Shown here piece after piece: positions 13,136 through 13,310 of a stretch of DNA of 13,310 nucleotides. This DNA comes from JBCBXA01 sp039816825. Lineage in GTDB: Bacteria > Pseudomonadota > Alphaproteobacteria > Rhizobiales > Rhizobiaceae. Position 1 is the stretch's first letter. Each line of letters opens with the position of its first letter. A program made the position numbers and the translations under genes. Under the pieces are notes generated by a model. The model saw only the letters and a program-made list of their open reading frames with translations. It ran no database searches and was not told the DNA's origin. Location: NCBI GenBank assembly GCA_039816825.1, contig JBCBXA010000081.1:1-13310 (forward strand). Direction: 5' to 3'.

Positions 13136-13310
13136 TCAGATCAAAAATTCAGACAGAACCGGATCGTCGGTGATGTCTCGAAATTGAAAGCCGGCCGTGG
13201 CGACGCGGTCGGCTAATTTTTTGAAGCTGTCGGCTGGCGCAGGTGCGCCGCCTTTGGTCGCGATGTCTGAGCCACTCGACTTGGCTTCTAGGCCAATGAG
13301 CACAGAGCCA
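13136..13310 (-). CDS. Probable threonine dehydratase, C-terminal ACT-like end (partial)
   Basis: Only the last 57 codons are in the window; the gene enters from the right edge. The translation contains G-S-V-L-I-G-L-E-A-K, then D-S-F-K-K-L-A-D-R-V-A-T-A-G-F and D-I-T-D-D-P-V-L-S-E-F-L-I before TGA. The order V-L-x-x-x-E, F-x-x-L, x-G-F/Y, D-x-T-x-x-P, F-L parallels the C-terminal regulatory ACT-like domain of biosynthetic threonine dehydratase (IlvA; E. coli ends with a D-E-T-N-N-P segment and F-F-L-A-G). IlvA makes 2-oxobutanoate for isoleucine and releases the enamine that RidA clears. The match is short and by eye, so another ACT-domain enzyme is possible. No PLP-binding motif is visible because that part lies outside. 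Confidence 0.55.
   Translation of the reverse strand, partial: GSVLIGLEAKSSGSDIATKGGAPAPADSFKKLADRVATAGFQFRDITDDPVLSEFLI

Noticed and set aside
1..13310. Search for mobile elements, defence genes, toxin-antitoxin pairs, CRISPR repeats, tRNAs and attachment sites.
   Set aside because: No transposase, integrase, direct-repeat array, tRNA-like fold or defence-domain protein was seen; the gene set is ordinary alphaproteobacterial core.

Overview
The window looks like a chromosomal segment of an alphaproteobacterium, most likely Hyphomicrobiales (Rhizobiales). The marker set supports this: MipZ, a DUF1489 protein, an EipB/DUF1849 envelope protein, a SPOR-domain D,D-carboxypeptidase of the S11 family, and a ClpS-ClpA pair with a lysine/proline-rich ClpA tail. 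Base composition and codon use look uniform. I see no insertion sequence, phage gene, integrase, tRNA, rRNA or CRISPR array, so this reads as core chromosome rather than a mobile island.

Layout. (1) 1-1399, minus strand: a translationally coupled set, DUF3253 -> EamA/DMT transporter -> start of a DUF1624 (HGSNAT-like) membrane protein that runs off the left edge. (2) 1400-1839: a 440-bp gap that holds a candidate CtrA-like box, a possible 33-codon membrane-peptide ORF and a strong intrinsic terminator. (3) 1840-3338, plus strand: DUF1489 gene, then mipZ. (4) 3360-5286, minus strand: a secreted SPOR-domain D-Ala-D-Ala carboxypeptidase followed by an unrecognised basic 103-residue protein, convergent with mipZ. 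(5) 5633-8488, plus strand: clpS and clpA, separated by an 8-bp intercistronic hairpin and closed by a strong terminator at 8507-8539, then a small unrecognised gene at 8648-8911. (6) 8914-11745, minus strand: RidA -> GDPD -> FemAB-like acyltransferase -> HIT, each start overlapping the previous stop. (7) 11844-13132, plus strand: eipB and a cold-shock protein. (8) 13136-13310, minus strand: the 3' end of a probable threonine dehydratase.

How the parts fit. MipZ (division-site placement), the SPOR-domain carboxypeptidase (peptidoglycan trimming, probably at the septum) and EipB (periplasmic envelope integrity) give the segment an envelope and division flavour. ClpS and ClpA form the N-degron adaptor and unfoldase that feed ClpP. 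The RidA/GDPD/acyltransferase/HIT set is a housekeeping metabolic operon. I found no convincing undescribed multi-gene system. The items most worth a second look are the short terminator-bounded unit at about 1500-1760, the clpS-clpA hairpin, and the unrecognised small proteins at 3360-3671 and 8648-8911.
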